A model generated the notes under the pieces. It had not been told where the DNA came from, did not search any database, and saw only the letters and a list, made by a program, of their open reading frames with translations. Position numbers and translations under genes: made by a program. A stretch of DNA of 64,000 nucleotides. Origin: a virus. This document shows positions 22,101 to 30,303 of this stretch, one piece after another; position 1 is the first letter of the stretch, and each line of letters starts with the position of its first letter. The stretch is from positions 1 through 64,000 of the IMG/VR virus record IMGVR_UViG_3300021335_000006; one strand, given 5' to 3'.

Positions 22101-22881
22101 AAGTTTTCCGCCGAATTCATTGCTTGATGAAGATCCGACATCTCTTACGTCAGAAGTCGGAATTAACACCGAAGGCACTGGCTGGTTCTACGTTGGTCAA
22201 TCGGAGCTTGACGGAACAGATCGATTTATTAGAATTAGGCAAGTAGATACTGGACCCGGCATTACTATTCAGAACATTTTAGATGCAGGAAGCGTTCAAA
22301 CTAAGCAGTTAATACTAGAAGATCAGTGGGAGCTATCGTCTTTCCCATCAGGTGTGGAAGTTGATCCAGCTAATCCTCCCGAGAGAAGATTTACTCAGCA
22401 AGAATTTACTGTAGGAAAGGCTTTGCGATTTAATAGTCAGCCTTTCTATCTTGTCATGGCGCTCCGAGACTATGCTGCAGTAAACAATATTTCAGTGGAA
22501 GAGATTACGCCTGAAGCTAGATTTACTCATACACCACAGTTTATTACAGGAACAACTGAATCTCAGTCATTAACATATGATCGATTTGGCAACTCTAGTG
22601 AAAACAATCCCCCATCAAACTTCAAAGATATTGAAAGGCTGTCTGGGTTAAGATACGATTCGCAGACTGAAAATCCACTTCGACCCGGTAATGTGATATA
22701 CTCGTTTTACGTTGAAGAGAATAAACCGGAAACATTTAGACTTGACAATATTTTTAACTACGATAGAAAGTCTTTGTCAAGAGGTCAGCTAAATAATAAA
22801 GCAATCTTCTTTACCGCTACGTCTACAGATGGCGTTACGTCAGGTAATATAGAAATGAGCTTGACTTCGAAGGAACAATAA
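19141..22881 (+). CDS. Giant virion structural protein, paralogue B
   Basis: A 1246-residue protein three bases after paralogue A. It shares SSLLGVPRGEEQLSLFSDV near the N-terminus, YRYQPGRISGFTFGIR at about residue 331, and KIEFSWYGAIGAKFYAYVPV at about 452, but lacks the cysteine-RD insertion. At about residues 668-735 it contains the DLSIFQPGDEILVSGSTSQDG version of the small beta module seen in other virion proteins here. The C-terminal half is beta-rich with no recognised catalytic motif. Tandem paralogues of this kind suggest duplication followed by divergence, perhaps giving alternative or hetero-oligomeric tail appendages. The stop overlaps the next start as TAATG. Confidence 0.75.
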   Translation: MPKQIQIGYDKVPAPVTKQFPQLVDIEGIPLTDSAGNPLLTEEDAILGSFARAEAALSTVANNTGKEQSIPVVEQFPLESEVSSSLLGVPRGEEQLSLFSDVSTYGLDEDNWNYYTFSSPTKYPIEWFTKENTKFGRRRYPDFYEGTEEQALYLESFPTQYTFPRGPIESREDEPGSQFRNYMNFIALGKVLYKRFSGSSAGAFAELYFLDDDIQIVANTNGDVINIDAGEFQYTIGDRTSGFLLNAQDYFDVDYGPNLQSSFDQIEKWTELFIEIQDGTAQLPDGFTGGSSGNFVDTEDFDAIQTFAVQNCRPGASSTAESFAILESKNTYRYQPGRISGFTFGIRLQADPQSSANYIEWGCSNSTDEYMFQLVGSRLNIVRRSVVPFPQELLEDRFGKNFDDQILKYPVGLGNENPLWETVFERRDWNGDKLDGSGPSGYILSFEDVTMYKIEFSWYGAIGAKFYAYVPVDNGEARWVLMHTLVIENGMDGPIMQNPDMKFKYLLYATDTSRIFQPLYVFKYGSSYYIDGGDEGTIRLSTFTTDSKEFLNRKPIIGILPKESILNQDGFEIDNFKKGYPDTISVASDTNVRIDIEEVVGAPSGQHFTFQPSLINAESPFSRELPFIFGTEGAGGNQAEDQPAIDSISLRESELPSISNVTGFTFDASYIEHPTEDLSIFQPGDEILVSGSTSQDGRYLVLSYDQPNNELSIRYLPDAQPDITVNGFPGGDDSNADSAAVSIKTTGIKETEDEAKLIGNGIYNVYLQYEANAILNDQLLSSAILRRRQYLLGVDTISKFVKTDGQTLVEAGDRFDARVSAYNTITASTVPIYANEFIVHFMVPNPRDPEYASYHYADFGFTFTSSVPQTAFCDNGEQRLAFVDPLDPGLVPKEIDLKLNPFVEYHHYDSQFDFINKAEYREWDPAFGERFMIDSRQPAPDGGNDGYIAAFKGSVTFSDYDIQSDLAQAQSELQSTGLYRLYFSSISSFPPNSLLDEDPTSLTSEVGINTEGTGWFYVGQSELDGTDRFIRIRQVDTGPGITIQNILDAGSVQTKQLILEDQWELSSFPSGVEVDPANPPERRFTQQEFTVGKALRFNSQPFYLVMALRDYAAVNNISVEEITPEARFTHTPQFITGTTESQSLTYDRFGNSSENNPPSNFKDIERLSGLRYDSQTENPLRPGNVIYSFYVEENKPETFRLDNIFNYDRKSLSRGQLNNKAIFFTATSTDGVTSGNIEMSLTSKEQ

Positions 22882-25589
22882 TGGCTACAATTTTTCGTGG
22901 ACTAAATGTTAATCGATTCCTCAATGATGTCGATGATAAAGACGAGGCTTTACAAAATTTGGGAATCAATATCCAAGATCTCGATGCTATTCGAGGGATT
23001 AGCGATGTTGTAAGTGGCGTGGAGCTTCGTCTTCTAGCGGGTCTACAGGACGATCAGCGTAAAGAATTTGTGTCTCTCGCCGAATCAGCAAAAGAGGTGG
23101 GTGGACGATTAGAGTCTCTGCAAGATTTCAGAAACCCGTTCGACTTTAACTTGACAATCGACAACAAGTTGTCTGGGTCTGCGATTAAGTATAACTATCT
23201 TGATCTTTCCGATATTTTAAATCCCGTACAAAAGTCTGCTGACATTTCCACATCGAGAATTTCTTCTTGGTCATCAACTGAGCCCGGTAAGATATTCTAC
23301 GGTGGCGAGCTACTAGTTACTGGAGACAAGATAGAACTAGGTAGCTTTAGGCTTACACAAGCGCCCATTCAAAAAACTTTCAGAGCGGAAGTTGCTACAC
23401 ATGAAATTGCTTTGAAGTTTACAGCGGCCGGAGGGGGCACTGTACAAAGAACTGCATATGCCATGAAGGGAATTCCACTTCAATTTGATGCGTTTTTTAA
23501 AGATGCTGATTTCCGTAGCGCTGTGAATAGCGGAGGTCTTACTGATGGATTGGGAACGATTCCCGCCACTTGGAGAATTGTCAACGAAGATAACGGATTT
23601 AGCTACGACTCTGGTGATGGTACGATCAAAGCCCCAATCGGAACAGGAACTGTAGCGTCACCAGGCGTATATACATTTCGAGATCCGGGCGCAAAAGCAA
23701 GAAAGATTGAGTTCTTTTATCCGCCGGATAGAATTTTACGTCTTGACATTACAGGTGTAAATTTGAGCGACTGGCCTAGTGTAAGTATCAGTAACTTAGA
23801 ATACTTAGATATCAGACTAAACGATTTTTTTGAGATGCCTAAGTTCGGTCAGGGTACAGGCGCTTACGGATCTATTACAACTAACGTTGCTCTTGCGCCA
23901 AATCTTCAAACGCTTATACTCACAGGCAATAATATGAGTAGAGCGCTAGATTCTAACGGCGATCAAGTTACAGCAAATGTGCAACTACAATATCTTCCTA
24001 CTACTCTTACGTCATTAACGATGAATGGTACGTTTTCAGATAGTGAAGTAATTGATCTCCGTTATCTGACCAATTTAACAACGATATCAATGGATACTTT
24101 TTATACTCGTGATGCCGCTCGTGCGATGACTGGCTCGACGGATACCGATCTCGCTAACGCTGCGGAGCCTAAAAACGGCACTTCGCCAAGAGTTCACCCA
24201 GGAATCGTAAGCTATAATGTTACAAGACAGCCTTATTCTAGACTTGCAGACGGAGTATGCGATTCTACTACATTGAGTAGACTTGATATTACTTTATGCG
24301 ATATTGTAAGAAGAGAAACTGCGAGAGACAACAACAACGCAGACGTTCCTAATGCGTCAGCTTCGCCTATACAAAAAGCGTTGACAATTGCATCTCCAAC
24401 TATTGATTATTTCTACTCATATAGTAATAGTCATAACATTGTTAACTTCAATAGCAATACCTCTATTTTTTATTATTGGCACAGATACTCCAGAGGTTTG
24501 CCCACTTTTAGTGATTCGGAATCAGTAGCTACTGTTGGGCTGGGTCAGCAACCAGCGGGAGAAGCACAAGGCGCTGGACGCACATTGAATACTAAAATTC
24601 AAGGTTGCACTAACTTATACTATATGAATTTCTATGCAACAGACTGCGAAGACGATATAGAAAATACATTCTCTAATCTACCTAGACTTTATCGATTTGA
24701 TACTAGATGGTCTAGAATGTATGGTAGATTTAGCTCCGACTCTTTCGTGGGTACTCCTAACATGGGAGTATTCTTAGTCTCAGGAAGTCTACACGGAAAC
24801 CCAAGCTATCCGAATCCAGATCTTGCAAGAGATGATTTTTTCAGTGTAAATACTGGCGCACCTGATGCCGGAACTATTTTTGAAAAAACACCCAACTTCG
24901 GATATCTTTACTGCTATAATAACATTAACATTGGTGGCGATCTTCCAGACTTAAGCACTAACACTAATCTGAGAGTTATCTATATTCGTAACACATCGTT
25001 TGGTACTAGGTTGAATGATGTTCCTAGTGCACCGCTGCCTTCTTTTGCCGCAAACTTTAGACTGTACTATCTAAGAGCGGATTACAACAAGTTTACTGGG
25101 GCGTGTCCAGCCTTTGATTCGAACGGATTATACTATCTATTCTTGGCTGGAAATAGATTCACATCACTTCCAGCATTTAGTGGAACTAATATTCGATATG
25201 TTTACTTACAGCAAAACGATATTGGTGGGAACGGATCGAAAACTGGTGTTACTACAGGCGCTATTATTCCTACATACGATCAGTGTCCTAGACTATTACG
25301 TCTTTATCTAAACCAAAATGAATTTACTGGATATACTGCAGGAGCAATTGCATCTAACTTGATTATCCAAACAATCGACTTCAGTAACAATAACTTGACT
25401 GCATCTGACGGTGTAAACATTATCAATGATCTTGCGGCTAATTATAATGCGAACCCGAGAGGGGGAGTTTCAGTTAATCTGATTAACCAAAATGGTCTGA
25501 CGGAATCAGCGATTCTTGGTGATCAGTCTGCTGGACCCAATCTAAGTTTCTTAAGATCAGTCGGCTGGTCTATTCAGTTATCACCGTAA
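22881..25589 (+). CDS. Leucine-rich-repeat tail appendage protein
   Basis: A 902-residue protein. Residues about 1-50 carry an anchor-like motif (LNDVDDKDEALQNLG, then LDAIRGI) shared with two downstream genes. A beta-sandwich-like region follows (about 170-285), containing MKGIPLQFDAFFKDADF and KIEFFYPPDRI. Leucine-rich repeats then occupy about 286-420 (LEYLDIRLNDFFEMP, LQTLILTGNNMS) and about 570-890 (LRVIYIRNTSF, LYYLFLAGNRFTSLPAF, IRYVYLQQNDIG, LLRLYLNQNEFTGY, IQTIDFSNNNLT). LRR folds are binding surfaces, so a receptor- or polysaccharide-recognising role at the tail is a reasonable inference. The repeats are irregular and separated by a 150-residue non-LRR segment. No signal peptide is present, as expected for a virion protein. 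The start overlaps the previous stop. Confidence 0.8.
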   Translation: MATIFRGLNVNRFLNDVDDKDEALQNLGINIQDLDAIRGISDVVSGVELRLLAGLQDDQRKEFVSLAESAKEVGGRLESLQDFRNPFDFNLTIDNKLSGSAIKYNYLDLSDILNPVQKSADISTSRISSWSSTEPGKIFYGGELLVTGDKIELGSFRLTQAPIQKTFRAEVATHEIALKFTAAGGGTVQRTAYAMKGIPLQFDAFFKDADFRSAVNSGGLTDGLGTIPATWRIVNEDNGFSYDSGDGTIKAPIGTGTVASPGVYTFRDPGAKARKIEFFYPPDRILRLDITGVNLSDWPSVSISNLEYLDIRLNDFFEMPKFGQGTGAYGSITTNVALAPNLQTLILTGNNMSRALDSNGDQVTANVQLQYLPTTLTSLTMNGTFSDSEVIDLRYLTNLTTISMDTFYTRDAARAMTGSTDTDLANAAEPKNGTSPRVHPGIVSYNVTRQPYSRLADGVCDSTTLSRLDITLCDIVRRETARDNNNADVPNASASPIQKALTIASPTIDYFYSYSNSHNIVNFNSNTSIFYYWHRYSRGLPTFSDSESVATVGLGQQPAGEAQGAGRTLNTKIQGCTNLYYMNFYATDCEDDIENTFSNLPRLYRFDTRWSRMYGRFSSDSFVGTPNMGVFLVSGSLHGNPSYPNPDLARDDFFSVNTGAPDAGTIFEKTPNFGYLYCYNNINIGGDLPDLSTNTNLRVIYIRNTSFGTRLNDVPSAPLPSFAANFRLYYLRADYNKFTGACPAFDSNGLYYLFLAGNRFTSLPAFSGTNIRYVYLQQNDIGGNGSKTGVTTGAIIPTYDQCPRLLRLYLNQNEFTGYTAGAIASNLIIQTIDFSNNNLTASDGVNIINDLAANYNANPRGGVSVNLINQNGLTESAILGDQSAGPNLSFLRSVGWSIQLSP

Positions 25590-25602
25590 GCGGAATACGA
25601 AA

Positions 25603-26943
25603 ATGGCTCAAGGATTTGTAATACAAAATAACTTCTTTGAAAGTGACACGGGCGCTTCGGACAGAGGCATCCTTGATAACTTAGGAGGAAGCGGTATCAC
25701 GAATGATATCCTTTTGTTCGATGGAAATCTTCGTGCTGTTAGTTCAATCAAAGCAGTAGAGAGTCCTACGATTGCAGTAACTGATTTTGTTTTTACCGCA
25801 CCCAATACAATCGTATCAAATACAGCAAACTTCCTCGTACTCAATGATGGCGACACAATAGTCATATCTGAAACAGTAGACGGTCTGAATGATGGGACGT
25901 TTACTGTCAGTGGACAGCCGCAACAAACTACTTTGACTGTTGCGGGAACTTCTGGTGGTGACGCTCAAGATATTGTAACGTCTTCTGGAGAAGGAACAAT
26001 CGTTGGGCCTAATGCACCCAACTATGAAGTCGTAGATGGTGAGATTGTAATCATAGGAGAAGGTATTGTTCCATACGCTGAAGGAACTTTGGTGTCCTAT
26101 GCGAATGAGGGTGAGGCAGATGAATTTACTTACAAATATCGAGCAACTGACTCTGATACGCTTACTCGATTTTCTCTGATCGATACAACAACAGATCTTC
26201 CCTTTGTTCCGACTGCGCCGTTTAAAAACATTAATCGATCAGACTCTATTACGCAAAGCGATCTGTTTAACTTAAACACGCCCCGACCGGATACTGGAGT
26301 AGCATTTCTCGAAGGTAATAGTCAAGACGATGAAGAAGGCGCACCGGGCGCTGACGGTGAAAATGAAGCAACTGGGTCTACATCGCTGTTTGATCAGTTT
26401 AGTCTAGGGGAGCAGATTGCCTATATTCAAGAAAGAATTTCTCTGTTTGCATATAAGAGAGGTCGAGTTCCTATTACAAATAAGGATACTCTTTTAAACG
26501 CAAACGTCACTTTTGATGGTAGTATCTCTCTCGCAAACTTTAGTGGAATAAACTTAGAAATATCGAACCCAAGTCCACCTCCAGCCAACATAGTGAATCC
26601 CGCAGCACCTGGTTTGTTCATTCGAGGAATTGATGGCACTGCAATTAAAGCGTTTACAGATTTGTCAAATCCTTGGGGAGCGGATAACCCAAGTCCGACA
26701 CCTGGTCCTAATGTTGCTACTGATAGGCTCTTTACGGAACAAGATGCTGATGGTATTAATATTGTTGACGTTCAGATTAACAAGCTTAGCTTTAAACCTA
26801 CTACGGGAAATCAGCCAGAGTTTATTTTCAACAGTGGAGTTGGCGTAGTGTCTGTGTCTACAATTAATATCAACGATTACACGCACAAGCTCCCCGCTAC
26901 GATTAACGGGGAACTTTACTACTTGCTATTACAATCTGCTTAA
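25603..26943 (+). CDS. Tail appendage protein with small beta module
   Basis: A 446-residue structural protein. The N-terminus (about 1-50, GASDRGILDNLGGSGITNDI) resembles the anchor of the LRR protein and of the reverse-strand gene. Residues about 67-130 are another copy of the shared small beta module (FLVLNDGDTIVISETV, GLNDGTFTV). A short collagen-like or acidic linker (EEGAPGADGENEATG) lies near residue 250. The C-terminal part ends in NGELYYLLLQ, a short strand also seen in the last residues of the opposite-strand neighbour (EYEGATFNLLIQ), hinting at a common terminal fold. The ATG follows a weak GGA-containing ribosome site. The stop directly abuts the stop of the convergent gene. Confidence 0.7.
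   Translation: MAQGFVIQNNFFESDTGASDRGILDNLGGSGITNDILLFDGNLRAVSSIKAVESPTIAVTDFVFTAPNTIVSNTANFLVLNDGDTIVISETVDGLNDGTFTVSGQPQQTTLTVAGTSGGDAQDIVTSSGEGTIVGPNAPNYEVVDGEIVIIGEGIVPYAEGTLVSYANEGEADEFTYKYRATDSDTLTRFSLIDTTTDLPFVPTAPFKNINRSDSITQSDLFNLNTPRPDTGVAFLEGNSQDDEEGAPGADGENEATGSTSLFDQFSLGEQIAYIQERISLFAYKRGRVPITNKDTLLNANVTFDGSISLANFSGINLEISNPSPPPANIVNPAAPGLFIRGIDGTAIKAFTDLSNPWGADNPSPTPGPNVATDRLFTEQDADGINIVDVQINKLSFKPTTGNQPEFIFNSGVGVVSVSTININDYTHKLPATINGELYYLLLQSA
26887..26916. terminator. Weak candidate hairpin before the convergent gene junction
   Basis: TCCCCG (26,891-26,896) pairs with CGGGGA (26,907-26,912). Three further outer pairs follow one mismatch, and the loop is 10 bases. It lies in the last 60 bases of the plus-strand gene, close to where two convergent genes meet. 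No T-run follows it in the plus direction, so a terminator role is only a possibility. Confidence 0.2.
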
Positions 26944-29448
26944 TTACTGTATTAGTAGATTAAAAGTTGCGCCTTCATATTCGATAGGAACAACATTATT
27001 CGCTGTTGTTGTTCCTCCCAGAAGTGTTACAGTTGAACCAGATGGATCATCAATTTCTAATTCACTAAATGCTAGTTTACACGCAACGTTTGCGGGGGTG
27101 TCTGTACTATTTGTTCCCACTTTTAAATTTGGATTAGATGCTGTGGTGCTGAGTCCAGTATTTGTTCCAGCGAAAGGAGGTGCTGTGTTTAGTGGAATAA
27201 CACAAAACTCTTTTGATTGTCCGCCTGGGTTGAATGATTGACTAATAAATACGATAGTCACGTTCGTTGGAATATCTTCCGAAGTGGGCGAGCTTAACGT
27301 AATATCAGTACCATTGACAACAGTAAGTGTAACATTACTTGCTGCTGGAATTGCATCTCCAAATTGAACGTAATCACCATTGGTTAAGCCAGCAGTATCT
27401 GTCAATGTTAAAGTTGACGATCCCGAAGGTAAGAATGTAGCTGGCGAGGCTACAACCAACTCTTTTCCTAATACACCTTCGCATGGAATGATAGCAGTTT
27501 GATCTTTTAATCCCGCATTGGAGTAAACTGCAACCACGTATGTTGATGTTCCGAAAGAAGACACACCTGGTAGATTTGTGTCTACGGGAGTTGTCATCGT
27601 AACAGCACCTGCGACATCACTCGGATCTGGCGTAGCATTAGGTCCAAGTGGAGATCCCGCAACAATACTTCCTGCTGATGCCGTCTGAGCATATCCGATA
27701 ACAAGCATGTTTCTTTCAATCGGAGTATAAGTTCCAGTAATATCTCCAGAAACGCTAATCGAAGGAGTCGGGCCTCCAGTAATTTGAGTGACACTACCCG
27801 TTGATCCATTGTAATTGTATAGACCAATCAATCCTGCATTGTCGAAAAACACAACATCATAGACCCCATCTAACGCAAACGGGCCGAACGTAGGATTTGT
27901 ATCGTCTGTATCGACGTAAACGATGTCAAGCCCAGTAATCGGATCTTCTTGCACACTGAACACCTGGTAAACATAACTAGATCCTTGACCAAGATCAATT
28001 AGCATCCAAGTGCCTTCTTTAATATCGCTGTTGATAGCGGTCGCACATTCAAGTCGCCCAAATCCTCTGTGCGTGACTGAAACTCCACCCAGTGTTTTTT
28101 CCGCCGCTGTTTGGGGTGGAGTGTAGTCTAGTAGTAAAACTCCGTTTACATCGAGTTGCTCAGACATGTCTTGATTGATGGGCCGGGCTCTTACGTCTTC
28201 GAATACTTTGTAGCTGTACTGACTAAAAGTTTGATTACCCGCAGGTATAGAGTATACGTCAGTAAAGGGAAATCTATCATCGTTTCCTTGATCTTCAAGT
28301 AAAACCTTTGAGCGATACACTTTGTTGTCGGTTGCCGGAGTCTCGCCGGGTCGAATTGACAATTCAGATGGACGTGGGAACCAGTAAGTCAATCTTATCT
28401 TGGTTCTTTGTCCAAGCCTCGGACGAGTGATATAAATTATTCCTGTCCTAACTTCTTGAATACCAACTTCGAAGTAATGATAAAGAATTGTCTGTCCTCC
28501 ACCCCCTCCAACAAAATCAAGATCCCCTTCGACGGTGATTGTTTGAGCGACTTCATCAATTGCAGTTACAGTATATTCTGTGTTTGGATCATATGTACCG
28601 CCTGGGTTTGTGGTGATAACATCTCCGCTAGCTACGTATCGAATATCATCTCCGTAGTTTAAGACAGTAGATGATCCATCATAAGCAGTTTGGACAGTGA
28701 CATTACCTATTGGTATTTCTCGTGTTTGATCGTAAATGTTCTTCTTTGTTATCCAGTTACCGTCATTCAAGGTATCTTCTTCTACTAAAAACATACCTGT
28801 TGTTTCAAAAACGAAACTGAAGTCACTGGACATATATCCCGTCCATTGTATTAGACCATATGCATCCGGAAATGTTGGGTGCAACTTTCCATCAAAAGAA
28901 AAAATACCTCTATCCCAAAAGAATTCTGGCCCAATAATATCTCGTCTTAAAAATGGATGACCTGGCTCTACAGCGGGATCTGGTACATAAGTCGAGAATA
29001 GATTTCCTGTTCCGACTAAATCGTCTTTATCCGTTACAGCGACTGCTTGACTATTTCCAGTTGTTGTTGCAGATGCTGTTGGAGTTACCCGAGTAGAAGG
29101 AACAAAGTTTGCTAAAAATCCGTCACCTCCACCAATAAATGGTGGATCACCAAAGATTGTTTGGAAGTTACTAATGAAATCTTGGATTCTTAGAAGCGGT
29201 GTTACTGGAAGATTAGCACCATCTGAAAGTCGAGTAAATGTTACGACTCTACCATCTAGCTCTCGAAAGTCATCTGGACTAATCGCAGTGTTTCTCAGTC
29301 CGTCGATGATTAGCAAATCGTCTGGAATAAATCCATCTCCGGACACTGAGATATTATCTAGCAGATTCGTGAGAGCCGATATTGGATTCGAGAGATCAGC
29401 TAAATTTTTATCTGCTCTCAATCCAAACTTTTGATATTTTCTAGACAT
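26944..29448 (-). CDS. Virion structural protein encoded on the opposite strand
   Basis: An 834-residue protein and the only clear gene on the minus strand. The N-terminus (FGLRADKNLADLSNP, then ALTNLLDNI and IIDGLRN) resembles the anchor of the LRR protein and of the 446-residue neighbour, marking it as a tail-associated structural protein. The middle contains many short beta segments. Residues about 673-737 (TAGLTNGDYVQFGDAIP, then EDIPTNVTIVFIS) are a second copy of the module found near the gp8 N-terminus. The start lies next to a GGATTCCT leader and about 34 bases downstream of a perfect TATAAATA box on its own strand, part of a palindrome shared with the divergent gene. Its stop abuts the neighbour's stop with no spacer. 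It is probably late-expressed; receptor or baseplate function is not provable. Confidence 0.8.
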   Translation of the reverse strand: MSRKYQKFGLRADKNLADLSNPISALTNLLDNISVSGDGFIPDDLLIIDGLRNTAISPDDFRELDGRVVTFTRLSDGANLPVTPLLRIQDFISNFQTIFGDPPFIGGGDGFLANFVPSTRVTPTASATTTGNSQAVAVTDKDDLVGTGNLFSTYVPDPAVEPGHPFLRRDIIGPEFFWDRGIFSFDGKLHPTFPDAYGLIQWTGYMSSDFSFVFETTGMFLVEEDTLNDGNWITKKNIYDQTREIPIGNVTVQTAYDGSSTVLNYGDDIRYVASGDVITTNPGGTYDPNTEYTVTAIDEVAQTITVEGDLDFVGGGGGQTILYHYFEVGIQEVRTGIIYITRPRLGQRTKIRLTYWFPRPSELSIRPGETPATDNKVYRSKVLLEDQGNDDRFPFTDVYSIPAGNQTFSQYSYKVFEDVRARPINQDMSEQLDVNGVLLLDYTPPQTAAEKTLGGVSVTHRGFGRLECATAINSDIKEGTWMLIDLGQGSSYVYQVFSVQEDPITGLDIVYVDTDDTNPTFGPFALDGVYDVVFFDNAGLIGLYNYNGSTGSVTQITGGPTPSISVSGDITGTYTPIERNMLVIGYAQTASAGSIVAGSPLGPNATPDPSDVAGAVTMTTPVDTNLPGVSSFGTSTYVVAVYSNAGLKDQTAIIPCEGVLGKELVVASPATFLPSGSSTLTLTDTAGLTNGDYVQFGDAIPAASNVTLTVVNGTDITLSSPTSEDIPTNVTIVFISQSFNPGGQSKEFCVIPLNTAPPFAGTNTGLSTTASNPNLKVGTNSTDTPANVACKLAFSELEIDDPSGSTVTLLGGTTTANNVVPIEYEGATFNLLIQ

Positions 29449-29481
29449 AGGAATCCATTTTGTTAAATGAAAGGTTTATTG

Positions 29482-29489
29482 TATTTATA
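29482..29489 (-). promoter_or_regulatory. T4-type late promoter box, minus strand
   Basis: Perfect TATAAATA on the minus strand, about 34 bases upstream of the start of the reverse-strand structural gene. It overlaps the plus-strand box at 29,486-29,493; together they form a 12-base perfect palindrome (TATTTATAAATA). Confidence 0.75.
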
Positions 29490-29493
29490 AATA
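29486..29493 (+). promoter_or_regulatory. T4-type late promoter box, plus strand
   Basis: Perfect TATAAATA, 34 bases upstream of the 110-residue Ig-like gene. An AGGAG ribosome site follows just before the ATG. In T4 this octamer is read by the phage late sigma factor gp55 with clamp-bound gp33; those partners are not in this window. Confidence 0.8.
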
Positions 29494-29519
29494 TAATCAT
29501 GATTACTTAGGAGATCCCA

Positions 29520-29852
29520 ATGGCTATCAAAGCAAATCTTGTCGTTGATCAAGGCACAGATTTTTCAGCAACTATTGACGTTACAGATATCGACGGCGAA
29601 GTTTTTGATTTGTCGGGATATACAGTTGCCGCACAAATGCGTAAAAACTATGCGTCAACAACAGCGATCACATTCAGCGCCGCCCAAACCGGAGCAACGG
29701 GTCAGATCACGCTGGCATTAAACTCTGCACAGACAGTAGATATCGTTCCGGGTCGTTACCTATATGATGTAGAGATGACTTCTTTGGGTGGAGACATCAC
29801 AAGAGTTGTAGAAGGAGTTGTGACAGTTACACCGGGTATCACTAGAATTTAA
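29520..29852 (+). CDS. Small Ig-like (BppU-N-like) structural protein
   Basis: A 110-residue all-beta protein. The pattern KANLVVDQGTDFSATIDV, then FDLSGYTVAAQMRK, then GRYLYDVEMTS and a final VTVTPGITR is that of a small immunoglobulin-like domain found in many marine phages. It resembles the N-terminal domain of baseplate upper proteins (BppU_N type). The start is supported by AGGAG eight bases upstream and by the late promoter box at 29,486. It probably caps or decorates a tail appendage; the exact location in the particle is unknown. Confidence 0.75.
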   Translation: MAIKANLVVDQGTDFSATIDVTDIDGEVFDLSGYTVAAQMRKNYASTTAITFSAAQTGATGQITLALNSAQTVDIVPGRYLYDVEMTSLGGDITRVVEGVVTVTPGITRI

Positions 29853-29863
29853 GGTAAGCTATA

Positions 29864-30271
29864 ATGGGAAATATTAAAGCTACAGTAGCCCCAAGAAAGA
29901 ATATTGTCGTAACAAACTACACCGCTGGAGCAAGCGGTGGTGGACTTGGACTTAATAATGGTGGATTTACAACTGAAAATATTCTTCCTAATCAAGTGCT
30001 CGATTCCTTTGATCTTAATACAGTTAGATTTGCTAAGTATGCGATTCAAGGAACATACAACAACGAAATTCATGTGCTGGAGTTGAATCTTACACATGAC
30101 GGAACTGAAACTTTTATTAGTGTCTACGGTGAGATATTGAGTGATCCTGTACAACCATTGTTCACCTTTGACGCAGATATTGACACAAACTCAAATGAAG
30201 TAAGGCTTCTTGTTAGCCCGCTTTTTGTAGGAACTTCAATTAAATTTAGTCGAATAGAAGTTTTAGTATAA
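29864..30271 (+). CDS. Small beta-rich structural protein
   Basis: A 135-residue protein. Residues about 40-135 (DSFDLNTVRFAKYAIQGTY, LELNLTHDGTETFISVYGEI, FSRIEVLV) form a beta sandwich-like unit. The same type of unit closes the 1209-residue fibre at 33,588-37,217 (LVIRAKDATGEVQASEVLLV, YTVVETLIV), so here it seems to stand alone as a small protein. The first about 30 residues are glycine-rich. The stop codon lies inside the late promoter box of the next gene. Function is unknown beyond a likely role as a fibre cap or head domain. Confidence 0.65.
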   Translation: MGNIKATVAPRKNIVVTNYTAGASGGGLGLNNGGFTTENILPNQVLDSFDLNTVRFAKYAIQGTYNNEIHVLELNLTHDGTETFISVYGEILSDPVQPLFTFDADIDTNSNEVRLLVSPLFVGTSIKFSRIEVLV

Positions 30272-30274
30272 ATA
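30267..30274 (+). promoter_or_regulatory. T4-type late promoter box
   Basis: Perfect TATAAATA overlapping the stop codon of the preceding gene, 37 bases upstream of the TTG start of the 233-residue fibre protein. Confidence 0.75.
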
Positions 30275-30289
30275 ATTCATAAGGTCAAC

Positions 30290-30303
30290 GGGGAGAGGGA
30301 ACC
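30290..30303 (+). promoter_or_regulatory. Purine-rich leader and ribosome site before a TTG start
   Basis: GGGGAGAGGGAACC lies immediately before the TTG start at 30,304. A very similar leader, GGGGAGTGTGGAACC, precedes the GTG start at 37,256. The strong purine tract probably supports initiation at these non-ATG codons. Confidence 0.5.
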
